From: Pseudomonas helleri
GTDB lineage: Bacteria > Pseudomonadota > Gammaproteobacteria > Pseudomonadales > Pseudomonadaceae
Reading direction: 5' to 3'
Assembly (NCBI RefSeq): GCF_001043025.1
Contig: NZ_JYLD01000007.1
Coordinates: forward strand, 62,001 to 126,000
DNA length: 64,000 bases
Shown here: positions 28,766-39,004 of the stretch, in pieces
How the letters are laid out: each line of letters starts with the position of its first letter
Numbering within the stretch: the first letter of the stretch is position 1
The notes under the pieces: generated by a model
What the model was told of the DNA's origin: nothing
Seen by the model: only the letters and a program-made list of their open reading frames with translations
Database searches by the model: none
Made by a program: the position numbers and the translations under genes

Positions 28766-31700
28766 TGGCCAGCCTCTTTGTTTGGAGTGTTAGTCAGTTC
28801 TTCTTTTTGCTCAGTGTCTTTTTTATTGCCAATCGAGGAGACGGCAACAAAGAACAGCGGCACCCAGAAAATAGCCAGCAGGGTCGCACTCAGCATACCG
28901 CCGATAACACCTGTACCAATGGCGTGCTGGCTGCCCGAGCCTGCGCCGTGGGAGATGGCCAGCGGCACAACACCGAGGATGAACGCCAGGGACGTCATGA
29001 TGATCGGTCGCAGACGCATCCGGCACGCTTCAATCGCGGCATCGTACAGACTACGCCCTTGTTCATGCAGCTCCTTGGCAAATTCGACGATCAGAATGGC
29101 GTTTTTCGCTGCCAGACCGATTGTCGTCAATAGACCTACCTGGAAGTACACGTCGTTGGACAGGCCTCGCAGGCTGGTAGCCAGCAGCGCACCAATAATC
29201 CCCAGCGGTACAACAAGCATGACCGCGATCGGAATCGACCAGCTTTCATACAGTGCGGCAAGACACAGGAAGACCATCAGCAAGGAAATCGCGTACAAGG
29301 CAGGGGCTTGCGAGCCCGACAAACGTTCCTCGTAAGACAGACCTGTCCAGGAAATACCCACACCTGCCGGGAGTTTCTTGGCGAGGGCTTCAACCTCGGC
29401 CATGGCCTCACCACTGCTGTAGCCCGGTGCTGGTGTACCCAGAATTTCCATGGCTTCTACGCCGTTATAACGCGACAGCTTGGGTGAGCCGTAAATCCAC
29501 TCGCCCTTGGCAAAGGCCGAGAACGGCACCATGGTTCCCTGATCGTTACGCACGTACCACTTCTTCAGGTCTTCCGGGCTCATACGGGAGGAGGCGGTAC
29601 CTTGCAGGAACACCTTTTTCACCCGGCCGTGGTCGATGAAGTCGTTGACGTAGCTGGCACCCAGCGCGATGGACAGCGTGCTGTTAAGGTCCGCCAGGCT
29701 CACGCCCAGCGCTTGTGCGGCTTCATCGTCGATGATCAGTTTGTACTGAGGTTCGTCGTTCAAGCCGTTTGGACGCACACCCGCCAGCACTTTGCTTTGC
29801 GAAGCCATACCGAGGAACTGGTTACGCGCTTCCAGCAATTTCTCGTGTCCAATGCCTGCCTGGTCTTGAAGGAAAAAGTCAAAACCGGTGGCGTTACCCA
29901 ACTCCATGACCGCTGGCGGAGCAAACGCAAACACCATTGCATCGCGGAAAGTGAAGAAGTGCTTCTGGGCACGTGCTGCTAGTGCAAACACGCTGTTGTC
30001 GGCATCACGCTCGCCCCACGGTTTGAGCATGATAAATGCCAGACCCGAACTTTGGCCGCGACCTGCGAAGTTGAAGCCGTTCACGGTAAATACCGAAGAC
30101 ACCGCCGATGTTTCATCGGTCAGCAGGTATTCACGCATCCGGTCGATGACTTCCTGAGTCCGCTCGGCTGAGGTACCCGGTGGGGTTTGAACCTGAGCAA
30201 AGAGTACACCCTGGTCTTCTTCCGGAAGGAAGGAGGTCGGAATGCGGGTAAACAGGAACACCATGCCCACAACGATCAGGACATAGGCCAGCAGGTACGG
30301 TGCTTTGTGGCGCAGAATGCTGCCTACGCTTTTTTCGTAGCCGCGTACGCCGCTGTCAAAGGTACGGTTGAACCAGCCGAAGAACCCACGCTTGTTCTGA
30401 CCGTGATCACCCTTGGTGATCGGTTTGAGCATCGTGGCACACAGAGCCGGGGTGAACACCAGGGCAACCACAACCGACAGGGCCATGGCCGATACGATGG
30501 TGATCGAGAACTGACGGTAGATCACACCGGTGGAACCGCCGAAGAACGCCATCGGCAGCAATACCGCCGACAGTACAAGGGCAATACCCACCAGAGCGCC
30601 CTGGATCTGGCCCATGGACTTCTTGGTGGCTTCTTTGGGCGGCAGGCCTTCCTCGGCCATTACCCGCTCGACGTTTTCCACCACAACGATGGCATCGTCC
30701 ACCAGCAAGCCGATGGCCAGGACCATACCGAACATGGTCAGGGTGTTAATGCTGAAACCTGCAGCGGCGAGGATCCCGAAGGTACCCAGCAATACAACCG
30801 GTACTGTCATCGTGGTGATGATGGTGGCGCGGAAGTTTTGCAGGAACAGGAACATCACCAGGAACACCAGCACGACAGCTTCTACCAGTGTTTCAACAAC
30901 CCCTTTGATGGAGGCCGAGATCACTGGAGTGGTGTCATACGGGAATACGACTTCCATCCCTGGCGGGAAGAAGGGTTCCAGGTCAGTAATGGTTTTGCGA
31001 ACGGCTTTGGCTGTGTCCAAGGCGTTAGCGTCAGACGCCAGCTTGATTGCAATACCGGAAGATGGCTTGCCGTTGTACTGGGCGCTGATGCTGTAGTTCT
31101 CACCGCCCAGGCCCACTTCGGAGACATCACCCAGACGAACCTGAGAGCCGTCGGTGTTCACTTTCAGCAGGATCTTTTTAAACTCGTCTGCGGTTTGCAG
31201 GCGGGTTTTGCCAATGATCGTTGCGTTCAGCTCCTGGCCTTTCAGCGCAGGCAGACCACCCAGTTGACCGGAAGACACCTGTACGTTCTGCGCCGAGATC
31301 GCGGATTTAACATCCACCGGGGTCAGGTTGTACTTGTTCAACTTGGCCGGGTCCAGCCAGATACGCATGGCGTACTGAGCACCGAACACCTGGAAGTCAC
31401 CCACGCCTGCCGTCCGCGACAGCGGGTCTTGCATGTTGGAGACGATGTAGTTCGACAAGTCGTCCTTGTTCATGCTGCCGTCGGTGGACACCACGCCGAC
31501 TACCATCAGGAAGTTTTTCACTGCCTTGGTAACCCGGATACCCTGCTGCTGCACTTCTTGCGGCAGCAGCGGGGTGGCCAGGTTCAGCTTATTCTGGACC
31601 TGGACCTGAGCGGTGTCAGGGTTGGTACCCTGGTCGAACGTTACGGTAATGGTCATGCTGCCGTCGGAGTTACTTTCCGATGACACGTAACGCAGGTGGT

Positions 31701-31917
31701 CAATACCGTTAAGTTGCTGCTCGATCACCTGAACCACGGTGTCCTGTACGGTTTGTGCCGAAGCACCCGGATAGGTCACGGAAATCGAGATGGCCGGTGG
31801 TGCGATGCTCGGGTACTGGTTTATTGGCAGCTTGAGGATCGATAAAGCCCCGACCAGCATGATCACCAGGGCTATTACCCAGGCGAAAATTGGACGGTCG
31901 ATAAAAAATTTCGACAT
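28762..31917 (-). CDS. ttgB: RND multidrug efflux pump inner-membrane transporter (TtgB/EmhB/MexB type)
   Basis: A 1051-residue HAE1-family RND transporter starting [20 protein letters not shown]. The TM4 proton-relay pair is in [17 protein letters not shown] near residue 405. Two large periplasmic loops and [14 protein letters not shown] in TM10 are present. It is a full-length antiporter exporting solvents and antibiotics. It sits between the membrane fusion protein and outer-membrane channel genes. A long open frame on the opposite strand is a shadow. Confidence 0.96.
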   Translation of the reverse strand: MSKFFIDRPIFAWVIALVIMLVGALSILKLPINQYPSIAPPAISISVTYPGASAQTVQDTVVQVIEQQLNGIDHLRYVSSESNSDGSMTITVTFDQGTNPDTAQVQVQNKLNLATPLLPQEVQQQGIRVTKAVKNFLMVVGVVSTDGSMNKDDLSNYIVSNMQDPLSRTAGVGDFQVFGAQYAMRIWLDPAKLNKYNLTPVDVKSAISAQNVQVSSGQLGGLPALKGQELNATIIGKTRLQTADEFKKILLKVNTDGSQVRLGDVSEVGLGGENYSISAQYNGKPSSGIAIKLASDANALDTAKAVRKTITDLEPFFPPGMEVVFPYDTTPVISASIKGVVETLVEAVVLVFLVMFLFLQNFRATIITTMTVPVVLLGTFGILAAAGFSINTLTMFGMVLAIGLLVDDAIVVVENVERVMAEEGLPPKEATKKSMGQIQGALVGIALVLSAVLLPMAFFGGSTGVIYRQFSITIVSAMALSVVVALVFTPALCATMLKPITKGDHGQNKRGFFGWFNRTFDSGVRGYEKSVGSILRHKAPYLLAYVLIVVGMVFLFTRIPTSFLPEEDQGVLFAQVQTPPGTSAERTQEVIDRMREYLLTDETSAVSSVFTVNGFNFAGRGQSSGLAFIMLKPWGERDADNSVFALAARAQKHFFTFRDAMVFAFAPPAVMELGNATGFDFFLQDQAGIGHEKLLEARNQFLGMASQSKVLAGVRPNGLNDEPQYKLIIDDEAAQALGVSLADLNSTLSIALGASYVNDFIDHGRVKKVFLQGTASSRMSPEDLKKWYVRNDQGTMVPFSAFAKGEWIYGSPKLSRYNGVEAMEILGTPAPGYSSGEAMAEVEALAKKLPAGVGISWTGLSYEERLSGSQAPALYAISLLMVFLCLAALYESWSIPIAVMLVVPLGIIGALLATSLRGLSNDVYFQVGLLTTIGLAAKNAILIVEFAKELHEQGRSLYDAAIEACRMRLRPIIMTSLAFILGVVPLAISHGAGSGSQHAIGTGVIGGMLSATLLAIFWVPLFFVAVSSIGNKKDTEQKEELTNTPNKEAGQ

Positions 31918-31920
31918 GGT

Positions 31921-33072
31921 TTATTCCCCTTTACTGCCCGAAGCTTTATCAGTGGCCGGGGCCGATGCCGGGGTTGCGCCTGGAGTCTTGTCCATGATTT
32001 TGACTTCAGCGCCTGGACGGACGTACTGCAGGCCGTCTGTAATCAAACGGTCACCGGCGTTCAGGCCTTTTTCTACCAGCCAGTCGCTGCCAACCGTGCG
32101 CGTTGCTTGCAACACACGCAGCTCAACTTTGTTGTCCGGACCGACGATAAGGGCCGTTGGCTCGCCTTTGGCGTTGTGGGTGACACCAATTTGCGGGGCC
32201 AAAATGGCATCGCTGTTGATGCCCGCTTCCAGTTGGGCGTGAACGAACATGCCAGGCAACAGAACGCTGTCAGGGTTCGGGAACACCGCACGCAGGGTGA
32301 CGGAACCGGTGGTCTCGTCTACCGAGACTTCGGTGAACTCAAGACGACCTTCCAGTGGGTATTCGCTACCGTCCGGCAGGGTCAGTTTGACTTTGGCAGC
32401 GTTCTCACCGGCTTTTTTCAGACGGCCATCTGCCAGGTCGCGACGCAGTTCCAGCATCTCTACCGAGGACTGGGTCACGTCTACGTAAATCGGGTCCAGT
32501 TGAGTAATCACGGCCAATGCATTGGCTTGGCCACTGGTTACGAGTGCGCCTTCAGTGAACAGCGAGCGACCAATACGACCTGACAGCGGCGCCAGGACCT
32601 TGGTGTAGCGCAGGTTTACCTGAGCGGTTTTCAGTGCAGCTTCGGCTTCTAGACGAGCAGCTTCGGCGTTGTCGTATTCCTGACGGCTCACGGCTTGCTC
32701 TGCAACCAGTTGCTTGTAGCGATCAGCCAGGGATTTGGCCGATTGCAGGGTCGCCTTGGCGCTCAGCACGCTGCTCTCGTAGATCGCCGGATCGATTTGA
32801 TACAGCTGCTGGCCTTCTTTAACGTCGCTGCCTTCTTTGAAGTAGCGCTTAAGGATAATGCCGTTCACTTGAGGGCGAACTTCTGCCGAACGGTATGAAG
32901 TCGTTCGACCAGGAAGATCGGTAGTCAAGGTAAATGGCTGGGTTTTCAGCGTCACGACGCCGACCTGAGGGGTTTGTGGGGCAGGTGCTGCCTCTTCCTT
33001 CTTACATCCGCTGAGCAGCGAAGCTAGGGTGATGGCAGCAACCAGAGCGGTAACAGCTGGCTTAAATTGCAT
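31921..33072 (-). CDS. ttgA: RND efflux periplasmic adaptor (TtgA/EmhA/MexA type)
   Basis: A 383-residue membrane fusion lipoprotein. The start at 33072 (MQFKPAVTALVAAITLASLL) is chosen because it leads directly into the lipobox LLSGC. The upstream in-frame start at 33105 would add a non-signal extension reaching into the promoter region. The biotinyl-lipoyl-like half motif GRTTSYRSAEVRPQVNG and hairpin helices are visible. It links TtgB to TtgC. It is the first gene of the operon, with a TtgR-like operator 80-125 bases upstream. Confidence 0.95.
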   Translation of the reverse strand: MQFKPAVTALVAAITLASLLSGCKKEEAAPAPQTPQVGVVTLKTQPFTLTTDLPGRTTSYRSAEVRPQVNGIILKRYFKEGSDVKEGQQLYQIDPAIYESSVLSAKATLQSAKSLADRYKQLVAEQAVSRQEYDNAEAARLEAEAALKTAQVNLRYTKVLAPLSGRIGRSLFTEGALVTSGQANALAVITQLDPIYVDVTQSSVEMLELRRDLADGRLKKAGENAAKVKLTLPDGSEYPLEGRLEFTEVSVDETTGSVTLRAVFPNPDSVLLPGMFVHAQLEAGINSDAILAPQIGVTHNAKGEPTALIVGPDNKVELRVLQATRTVGSDWLVEKGLNAGDRLITDGLQYVRPGAEVKIMDKTPGATPASAPATDKASGSKGE

Positions 33073-33152
33073 GAAGATCCTCGGGTCAGGCACGCGAAAG
33101 CGCACAAGAATAGTGGAAGGGTATAGAAAGCTGTTCCGGGTGGATAATGAGC

Positions 33153-33196
33153 TTGCTAAGGAATATACTTACATTCATGTCTGTTTGTAAACAGTG
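33153..33196. promoter_or_regulatory. TtgR-type operator in the ttgA-ttgR intergenic region
   Basis: The stretch around GGAATATACTTACATTCATG and TGTTTGTAAACAGTG agrees, as recalled, with the reverse complement of the P. putida TtgR operator over much of its length. It lies between the divergent ttgA and ttgR starts, where the repressor would block both promoters. Confidence 0.75.
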
Positions 33197-33337
33197 GGAA
33201 CCTGTCGCAAGCCGCGTTCCAGAGTCCATTTTTGAGTCCGTAGTAGACCGGGATAAGGCAGAACAAACGCCACCCGATGCCGGTTTGGATACCGAACTGA
33301 AATTGTCCAGACCCTCCTGATTGAGGTTGTGATTGTT

Positions 33338-33988
33338 ATGGTGCGTCGTACCAAAGAAGAAGCTCAGGAAACCCGGAGCAAAATCCTCGAAGCAGCCGAG
33401 CAGGCCTTTTATGAAAGAGGGGTTGCCCGCACTACGCTGGCTGATATCGCTGCGTTGGCGGGTGTCACCCGGGGTGCCATTTACTGGCATTTCAGCAACA
33501 AGGCTGACCTGGTTCAGGCCATGCTGGACAGCCTGCGCGAACCTTTGGAAGAACTGGCCAAAGCCAGCGAGAGCCAAGAGGAGCTTGATCCGCTGGGTTG
33601 CTTGCGCAGTTTGTTGGTCCATTTGTTTCGTCAGGTGGCGACTGATCCGAAAACTCGGCGTATCAATGAGATTTTGTTTCATAAGTGCGAATTCACTGAC
33701 GAAATGTGCGATTTGCGCCGTCAACGCCAAATGGCAAGTATCGACTGTAACAGCCGGATCGAGCTCACGCTGAGTAATGCAATCCATCGCGAACAACTCC
33801 CTTCGAACCTGGATGCCCGCCGTGCGGCAATCGCTTTGCACGCCTATATAGACGGTATTCTTGGGCAATGGCTGCTGGTTCCCGACTGTTTTGAGCTCTA
33901 TAAACAAGCTGAAATCTGGGTCGACACCTGCATTGACATGCTGCGGCTCAGTCCTACCCTGCGCAGCCCGGAGCTCAATAGAGCTTGA
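33338..33988 (+). CDS. ttgR: TetR-family repressor of the efflux operon (TtgR/EmhR)
   Basis: A 216-residue TetR regulator starting [19 protein letters not shown]. The helix-turn-helix [20 protein letters not shown] is near residues 32-51. The C-terminal ligand domain matches TtgR/EmhR ([18 protein letters not shown]). Ligand-bound TtgR leaves its operator and frees ttgABC. The ATG at 33338 gives the typical TtgR N-terminus. A GTG at 33329 is the alternative. It is divergent from ttgA. Confidence 0.93.
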   Translation: MVRRTKEEAQETRSKILEAAEQAFYERGVARTTLADIAALAGVTRGAIYWHFSNKADLVQAMLDSLREPLEELAKASESQEELDPLGCLRSLLVHLFRQVATDPKTRRINEILFHKCEFTDEMCDLRRQRQMASIDCNSRIELTLSNAIHREQLPSNLDARRAAIALHAYIDGILGQWLLVPDCFELYKQAEIWVDTCIDMLRLSPTLRSPELNRA

Positions 33989-34151
33989 GTCTAGTTGCCT
34001 GAAGGCATAAGGCTAGTGAAGTTTTTACCCGTCGCGTGAATTGATACCAGATGGCCTTTATATATGTCTACGCTGCGGGTTTAAAGTTAGTCAGCTAAGT
34101 ATTTTGTACTGTAATTGTTACCGGCCTGTTGTCCTCATCGTCCTTGAACGC

Positions 34152-34186
34152 AAAAAGCCCCGGCTCGCAAGAGACCGGGGCTTTTT
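34152..34186 (-). terminator. terminator of fdxA
   Basis: AAAAAGCCCCGG / CCGGGGCTTTTT with a T-run on the minus strand, 13 bases beyond the fdxA stop. The structure also works on the plus strand, downstream of ttgR. Confidence 0.92.
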
Positions 34187-34199
34187 GGTGCAGCGTGAA

Positions 34200-34523
34200 T
34201 CAGCGTTCGAGATCTTTGATCTTGCCTGGCACGCCATCCCACTCTTCCGCGTCCGGAAGAGCGTCTTTCTTTTCAGTGATGTTTGGCCAGATTTCAGCCA
34301 GCTCAACATTCAACTGAATAAATTGTTCCATGCCGGCAGGCACTTCATCTTCAGAGAAGATGGCTTGTGCAGGGCATTCAGGCTCACAAAGCGCGCAGTC
34401 AATGCACTCATCCGGGTGAATTACCAGGAAGTTCGGGCCTTCGTAGAAGCAGTCCACCGGACAGACTTCTACGCAGTCGGTGTACTTGCACTTGATGCAG
34501 TTGTCGGTGACGACGAAGGTCAT
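34200..34523 (-). CDS. fdxA: seven-iron ferredoxin FdxA
   Basis: A 107-residue ferredoxin of the 3Fe-4S/4Fe-4S type. N-terminal cysteines lie in [17 protein letters not shown] and the second cluster in [12 protein letters not shown]. The C-terminal extension (residues 60-107) is typical of Azotobacter FdI-like FdxA. It is an electron carrier in the cytosol. Its place next to mutS is conserved in Pseudomonas. Confidence 0.97.
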   Translation of the reverse strand: MTFVVTDNCIKCKYTDCVEVCPVDCFYEGPNFLVIHPDECIDCALCEPECPAQAIFSEDEVPAGMEQFIQLNVELAEIWPNITEKKDALPDAEEWDGVPGKIKDLER

Positions 34524-34652
34524 TTCTAATTTTCTCCTCAGGCGGCGGCAGCGAAGCCCTTACAGTTCGGGTTCGCAGGGCTCGGGAGTGATATCTACTG
34601 ACCAGGCTAAAAGGCCAGTAGCATCCCGAACCGCGCGCGATTCTAGCAGCTT

Positions 34653-37232
34653 TTAAAGGCGTGTCTTTAATGTGTAGAGCAAATCAAGTGCTTTACGCGG
34701 CGTCATGTTGTCCAGATCGAGCTTGGACAGGTCATCCAGTACGGGGTGCGGCAGGCTGGCAAACAGATCGCTTTGCTGCGGTACTGCTTTTTTGCCAGGT
34801 ACTGGTCGCGGTACTTCATGAGGCAGGCTGGTCGTTTCGAGTCGGCTCAAATGTTCACGTGCCCGGGTGATGACATTGGCTGGAACCCCGGCCAATTGTG
34901 CAACGGCCAAACCATAGCTTTGACTGGCCGGGCCTGGCAAGACATGGTGCAAAAACACGATGCGTTCATTGTGTTCGGTTGCGCTCAAATGCACGTTGGC
35001 GACCAGCGGTTCGTTCTCGGGCAGAACGGTCAGCTCAAAGTAGTGCGTGGCAAACAGGGTGTAAGCGCGCAAGTGGGCGAGGCGCTCGGCGGCGGCCCAC
35101 GCCAGAGACAAACCATCGAATGTACTGGTGCCGCGGCCTACTTCATCCATCAGCACCAAGCTGCGATCGGTCGCGTTGTGCAGAATATTGGCTGTTTCGC
35201 TCATCTCCACCATAAAGGTAGAGCGACCGCCTGCCAGGTCATCGCTGGAGCCGATCCGGGTGAAGATCCGGTCGACCAGTGACAGTTCGCAGCTGGCAGC
35301 CGGTACAAAGCTGCCGATATGGGCCAGCAAGACGATCAATGCGGTCTGGCGCATGTAGGTCGATTTACCGCCCATGTTAGGACCGGTGATCACCAGCATG
35401 CGGGTTTTGTCATCCAGCGCCAGATCGTTGGCCACAAACGGTGTTGTCAGTACTTGCTCGACCACCGGGTGACGGCCCTGCTCGATACGCATGCACGGCT
35501 CGTCGACAAAGCGCGGGCAGTTCAAGTCCAGGTTCAGCGCACGTTCGGCCAGGTTGCTCAGCACATCGAGCTCGGCCAGCGCGGCGGCAGTGTCCTGCAA
35601 GGGCGGCAATTCCCCGATCAGAGTTTCCAGCAGCGCTTCGTAGAGCATCTTTTCGCGGGCCAGCGCGCGGCTTTTGGCCGACAGGGCTTTATCTTCGAAG
35701 GCTTTTAGCTCAGGCGTGATAAAGCGCTCAGCGCCTTTGAGGGTTTGCCGGCGAATGTAGTCAGCAGGTGCTTGTTCGGCCTGTTTGCTCGGCAGCTCGA
35801 TAAAATAGCCGTGCACGCGGTTATAACCCACCTTGAGGTGGCTCAGGCCGGTTCGGGCTTTTTCCCGTGCTTCAAGATCAATCAGGAACTGCCCGGCGTT
35901 CTCGCTCAGCGATTGCAGTTCATCCAGCTCAGCGTCATAACCGGTTTTCAGCACGCCGCCGTCACGGATCACCGCAGGCGGGTTGTCATTGATGGCTTTT
36001 TCCAGCAGCGCCGCCAGTTCCGGGTAGGTGCTGGTGACGGTGGCCAGATGTTGCAGGTGTGGGGCTTCGAGGCCGATCATCGCATCTTGCAGCTCAGGCA
36101 AAGCGCCCAGGGCATCACGCAAGCGTGCCAGATCTCGCGGGCGAGCATTGCGCAGACCGATACGCGCCAGAATCCGCTCCAGATCACCGATCTCTTTAAG
36201 CTGCGGTTGCAGCTTTTCAAAGCGATAGCCATCGAGCAGGCAGGTAATCGACGACTGACGGGCCAATAGCACGCTCAAGTCACGCAGCGGGCGGTTCAGC
36301 CAGCGGGTCAGCAGGCGGCTGCCCATCGAGGTCTGGCAACGGTCGACCACCGATTGCAAGGTGTTGTCGCGACCACCGGCCAGGTTGGTGTCCAGCTCCA
36401 GGTTGCGACGGCTGGCGCCATCCAGCACCACGGTGTCATCCAGACGCTCATGGCGCAGGCTACGCAAATGGGGCAGGGCGGTGCGCTGGGTTTCTTTGGC
36501 GTAGCTGAGCAAGCAACCGGCAGCGCCAATTGCCAGGGTCAGGTTTTCGCAACCAAAGCCTTTTAGGTCTTGGGTCGAAAACTGCTGGCACAGGCTTTTA
36601 AATGCCGAATCACGTTCAAAGTCCCACGGCGCGCGGCGACGAACGCCACGGCGTTTTTCGGCAGGCAGGCCTTGCGGCCAGTCGTCCGGAATCATCAGCT
36701 CCACCGGGTTGATGCGTTCCAGTTCGGCCAACAGGTTTTCCCAGCCTTTAATCTCCAGCACCGAGAAATTGCCGCTGGTAATGTCCATCACCGCCAGGCC
36801 AAACAGACGCTCATCGCCCAGTACGGCGGCAATCAGGTTGTCACGGCGTTCATCCAGAAGCGCTTCATCGCTGACGGTGCCCGGCGTGATGATACGCACC
36901 ACTTGACGCTCGACCGGGCCCTTGCTGGTTGCCGGGTCGCCGATCTGCTCGCAAATCACTACCGACTCACCTAGCTTGACCAACTTGGCCAAGTAGCCTT
37001 CGGCAGCGTGATAAGGAATACCGCACATCGGAATCGCCTGCCCGGCCGACTGCCCGCGAGCCGTCAGGGTGATGTCCAGCAACTTGGCGGCCTTCTTCGC
37101 GTCTTCATAGAAAATCTCGTAGAAGTCGCCCATGCGATAGAACATCAACTGATCGGGGTGCTGGTTTTTGAGGCGCCAGTACTGCTGCATCATCGGCGTG
37201 TGTGAAGACAGGTCGGAAGTATTCTTACTCAT
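34653..37232 (-). CDS. mutS: DNA mismatch repair protein MutS
   Basis: An 859-residue MutS. The N-terminal mismatch-contact motif is FYEIFYEDA (Phe-x-Glu near residue 37). Connector and lever domains follow, then the ATPase with Walker [14 protein letters not shown] near residue 620 and [13 protein letters not shown] (Walker B). It is full length with no disruption. It recognises mismatches and recruits MutL. It is minus strand, head to head with the phage-type repressor gene. Confidence 0.98.
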   Translation of the reverse strand: MSKNTSDLSSHTPMMQQYWRLKNQHPDQLMFYRMGDFYEIFYEDAKKAAKLLDITLTARGQSAGQAIPMCGIPYHAAEGYLAKLVKLGESVVICEQIGDPATSKGPVERQVVRIITPGTVSDEALLDERRDNLIAAVLGDERLFGLAVMDITSGNFSVLEIKGWENLLAELERINPVELMIPDDWPQGLPAEKRRGVRRRAPWDFERDSAFKSLCQQFSTQDLKGFGCENLTLAIGAAGCLLSYAKETQRTALPHLRSLRHERLDDTVVLDGASRRNLELDTNLAGGRDNTLQSVVDRCQTSMGSRLLTRWLNRPLRDLSVLLARQSSITCLLDGYRFEKLQPQLKEIGDLERILARIGLRNARPRDLARLRDALGALPELQDAMIGLEAPHLQHLATVTSTYPELAALLEKAINDNPPAVIRDGGVLKTGYDAELDELQSLSENAGQFLIDLEAREKARTGLSHLKVGYNRVHGYFIELPSKQAEQAPADYIRRQTLKGAERFITPELKAFEDKALSAKSRALAREKMLYEALLETLIGELPPLQDTAAALAELDVLSNLAERALNLDLNCPRFVDEPCMRIEQGRHPVVEQVLTTPFVANDLALDDKTRMLVITGPNMGGKSTYMRQTALIVLLAHIGSFVPAASCELSLVDRIFTRIGSSDDLAGGRSTFMVEMSETANILHNATDRSLVLMDEVGRGTSTFDGLSLAWAAAERLAHLRAYTLFATHYFELTVLPENEPLVANVHLSATEHNERIVFLHHVLPGPASQSYGLAVAQLAGVPANVITRAREHLSRLETTSLPHEVPRPVPGKKAVPQQSDLFASLPHPVLDDLSKLDLDNMTPRKALDLLYTLKTRL

Positions 37233-37364
37233 GAGAAGGCTTAGGCGGATTCGATTAAAAGGTGGGTGAAAAGCGGGCGTCAGGCGCGGCTGTTTCGCAA
37301 TGGGCGCAAGGTTAACATGTCAGCCCCCCGCATCTACAGGTGCGTGCCAGGCGTGCTGACGCGT

Positions 37365-37387
37365 TGCTATAAATAGAAGAAATAGCA
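37365..37387. promoter_or_regulatory. inverted repeat TGCTAT-N11-ATAGCA before the repressor gene
   Basis: TGCTAT at 37365-37370 and ATAGCA at 37382-37387 form an inverted repeat about 40 bases before the repressor start codon. An autoregulatory operator is plausible but not shown. Confidence 0.4.
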
Positions 37388-37424
37388 TTTGCCATCTATA
37401 AACACGGCCAGCACTATTCCCGGC

Positions 37425-38159
37425 ATGTCCAAACGAAATGTTTCAACGGTCTTGAAAGAACTGCTTGCCCGGCACCAGATCAGCGCGATGGCGCTGCATC
37501 GGAGCACGGGAGTCCCGCAGTCCACACTCTCGCGAATTTTGAGCGGGAAAATTGTCGATCCTTCCGACAGACATATCTCCAAAATTGCCGAGTACTTCAA
37601 CATCAGCACTGATCGCCTGCGGGGGCGGGATGATCGCGCCGGCTCAGGCTTTTCTGACAGCCCACCCAGGCATGCTGAGTTGCGTGATATCTCGTTGTGG
37701 GATGACGACACCCCCGTGGCCGATGACGAAGTGTCCATTGCGTTCTTGCGCCAGGTCGAATTAGCCGCAGGCTCGGGGCGTTTTGCCATTGAAGAGAGCG
37801 AGCGGGCCAAGTTACGGTTCGGCAAGCGCAGCCTGCGCCACAACGGCGTGGAGTTTGACCAGGCAAAGTGTGTGACGGTACGCGGTGAAAGCATGCTTCC
37901 GGTGCTGCGTGACGGCGCCACTGTGGGCGTCAATGTCGGCAAGCGCTCACTTGAGGAGGTCATCGACGGTGACCTGTATGCGCTCAACCACAACGGCCAG
38001 TTGCGCGTGAAGCAGCTGTATCGTCTGGCCAGTGGCATTCGTTTGCGTAGTTTTAATCGCGATGAGTATCCCGACGAGGACTATGCCTACTGTGATTTGG
38101 AGGATGAGCAGTTGGTGATTTTGGGCCACGTCTTCTGGTGGGGTATGTACGCTCGTTAG
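37425..38159 (+). CDS. LexA/CI-like self-cleaving repressor (PrtR type)
   Basis: A 244-residue protein. The N-terminal XRE helix-turn-helix is ISAMALHRSTGVPQSTLSRI. The C-terminal S24 peptidase domain has the likely Ala-Gly cleavage site in LAAGSGRF, the catalytic Ser in RGESMLP and the Lys in RVKQLYRL. In fluorescent Pseudomonas such a PrtR-like repressor opens the tailocin/prophage cluster between mutS and cinA. Here it is intact but followed only by a holin gene. The start at 37425 (MSKRNVSTVLKELL) fits the family better than an upstream in-frame start. Its terminator has been split by an insertion. Confidence 0.88.
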   Translation: MSKRNVSTVLKELLARHQISAMALHRSTGVPQSTLSRILSGKIVDPSDRHISKIAEYFNISTDRLRGRDDRAGSGFSDSPPRHAELRDISLWDDDTPVADDEVSIAFLRQVELAAGSGRFAIEESERAKLRFGKRSLRHNGVEFDQAKCVTVRGESMLPVLRDGATVGVNVGKRSLEEVIDGDLYALNHNGQLRVKQLYRLASGIRLRSFNRDEYPDEDYAYCDLEDEQLVILGHVFWWGMYAR

Positions 38160-38193
38160 CCTGCAGTTTTAAGAATGAGCCCACGTCTAAGTG

Positions 38194-38327
38194 CAATGCT
38201 GTTCACATAAGCGAAAGCGAACCCTGTAGGAGCGAGCTTGTCTCGCGATCTTTTGACCTTTTAAAAGCTCGCGAGACAAGCTCGCTCCTACAGTTACTCG
38301 TACGCATCTCATAAGTGAACAGCATTA
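38194..38327. mobile_element. 134-bp MITE-like insertion carrying a REPIN
   Basis: The insert begins CAATGCTGTTCACATAAG and ends with the reverse complement of TAATGCTGTTCACTTATG: 18-bp terminal inverted repeats matching at 15 positions. It is flanked by an exact 12-bp direct repeat, CACGTCTAAGTG (38182-38193 and 38328-38339), which looks like a target duplication. It encodes no protein. The centre is a REPIN. Non-autonomous mobilisation by a transposase elsewhere is inferred. A 10-12 bp duplication would fit an IS4-like enzyme. Confidence 0.7.
38225..38292. repeat. REPIN inside the MITE-like element
   Basis: TGTAGGAGCGAGCTTGTCTC and its near-perfect inverted copy ending AAGCTCGCTCCTACA, separated by a short AT-rich loop. 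It is the same family as at 12445 and 20167. Confidence 0.9.
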
Positions 38328-38433
38328 CACGTCTAAGTGGGCTTTTTCGTGCTTATTGAAAGACTGATCGCACTGCTCACGTTGCCTTTTCTGGCTGATA
38401 GCAGCGTTCAAAACAAATATATGCATTGGTGCA

Positions 38434-38462
38434 TTGACTGTATATCCATACATGCATAGTCT
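38434..38462 (+). promoter_or_regulatory. sigma-70-like promoter with LexA-like box before the holin gene
   Basis: TTGACT (38434-38439) is spaced 17 bases from TAGTCT (38457-38462). Overlapping it, CTGTATATCCATACAT at 38438-38453 resembles the LexA consensus CTG-N10-CAG with one deviation in the last base. This suggests DNA-damage control of the holin. Confidence 0.5.
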
Positions 38463-38585
38463 TTGTCTCATCGCGGTTCCCCGATCTGACTCGCGCAGGG
38501 ATGCGACGCGGCGGGCAGCGCGCCCGCTGTTCAGCTCAGGCCAGACACTGGCTTTTATCAGTAAGGATTCAGGAGTGATGGCACG

Positions 38586-38927
38586 ATGAATGAGCCGCAA
38601 ATTTTGCAGGATATGCCGCTGCTGCTGGTCATCCTTCTCGCTTTGGTGGGCGGCGTCTTTGGCGAGATGTGGCGCGCAGATAAAGAAGGTGCAAGCGGCT
38701 GGCTGCTGGTCCGGCGGCTGGCGTTGCGTTCCGGTGCCTGCATGGTGTGTGGTGTTTCCACCTTTATGTTGTTGTACGCCGCCGGCATGTCGATTCTGGC
38801 GGCTGGCGCCTTTGGTTGCCTGACCGCGCTGGCGGGGGCCGATGCTGCAATTAGCGTGTATCAACGCTGGGCAGCCAAGCGCCTGGGGGTCGACACTGCA
38901 GCGCCGGACTCGCGTAGCGAACGCTAG
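38586..38927 (+). CDS. LydA-type phage holin
   Basis: A 113-residue membrane protein with about three hydrophobic spans (MPLLLVILLALVGGVFGEMW; CMVCGVSTFMLLYAAG; LAAGAFGCLTALAGADAA). RADKEGASGWLLVRRLALRSG is characteristic of the LydA/phage holin 3 family found in Pseudomonas tailocin clusters. It would permeabilise the inner membrane for lysis. No endolysin, spanin or tail gene follows before cinA, so it is an orphan of a lost cluster. Confidence 0.85.
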   Translation: MNEPQILQDMPLLLVILLALVGGVFGEMWRADKEGASGWLLVRRLALRSGACMVCGVSTFMLLYAAGMSILAAGAFGCLTALAGADAAISVYQRWAAKRLGVDTAAPDSRSER

Positions 38928-39004
38928 GCTTGGGCTGCATCGCCTTGCAACGCTCACCGGCTCGTGTAGGTTATGGCGCTTGGGCGTACCCACAGGAGAA
39001 CCTC

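Larger units (their letters stand above)
38179..38347 (+). terminator. intrinsic terminator split by an insertion
   Basis: The left flank GCCCAC (38179-38184 region) and the right flank GTGGGCTTTTT (38337-38347) join, once the insert and one 12-bp duplicate are removed, into GCCCACGTCTAAGTGGGC plus a T-run. That is a normal small terminator just after the repressor stop. Confidence 0.7.
38160..38585. other. repressor-holin intergenic region (426 bp)
   Basis: No gene. It contains, in order, an interrupted terminator, a 134-bp inserted element with a REPIN inside, and the holin promoter with a LexA-like box. Each is listed separately. Confidence 0.7.

Noticed and set aside
30187..31683. 498-codon plus-strand open frame opposite ttgB
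   Set aside because: His/Gln-rich shadow of a clear RND transporter. No ribosome site or known motif.
33086..33907. 273-codon minus-strand open frame opposite ttgR and the operator
   Set aside because: Covers the efflux operator and is antisense to a clear TetR repressor.
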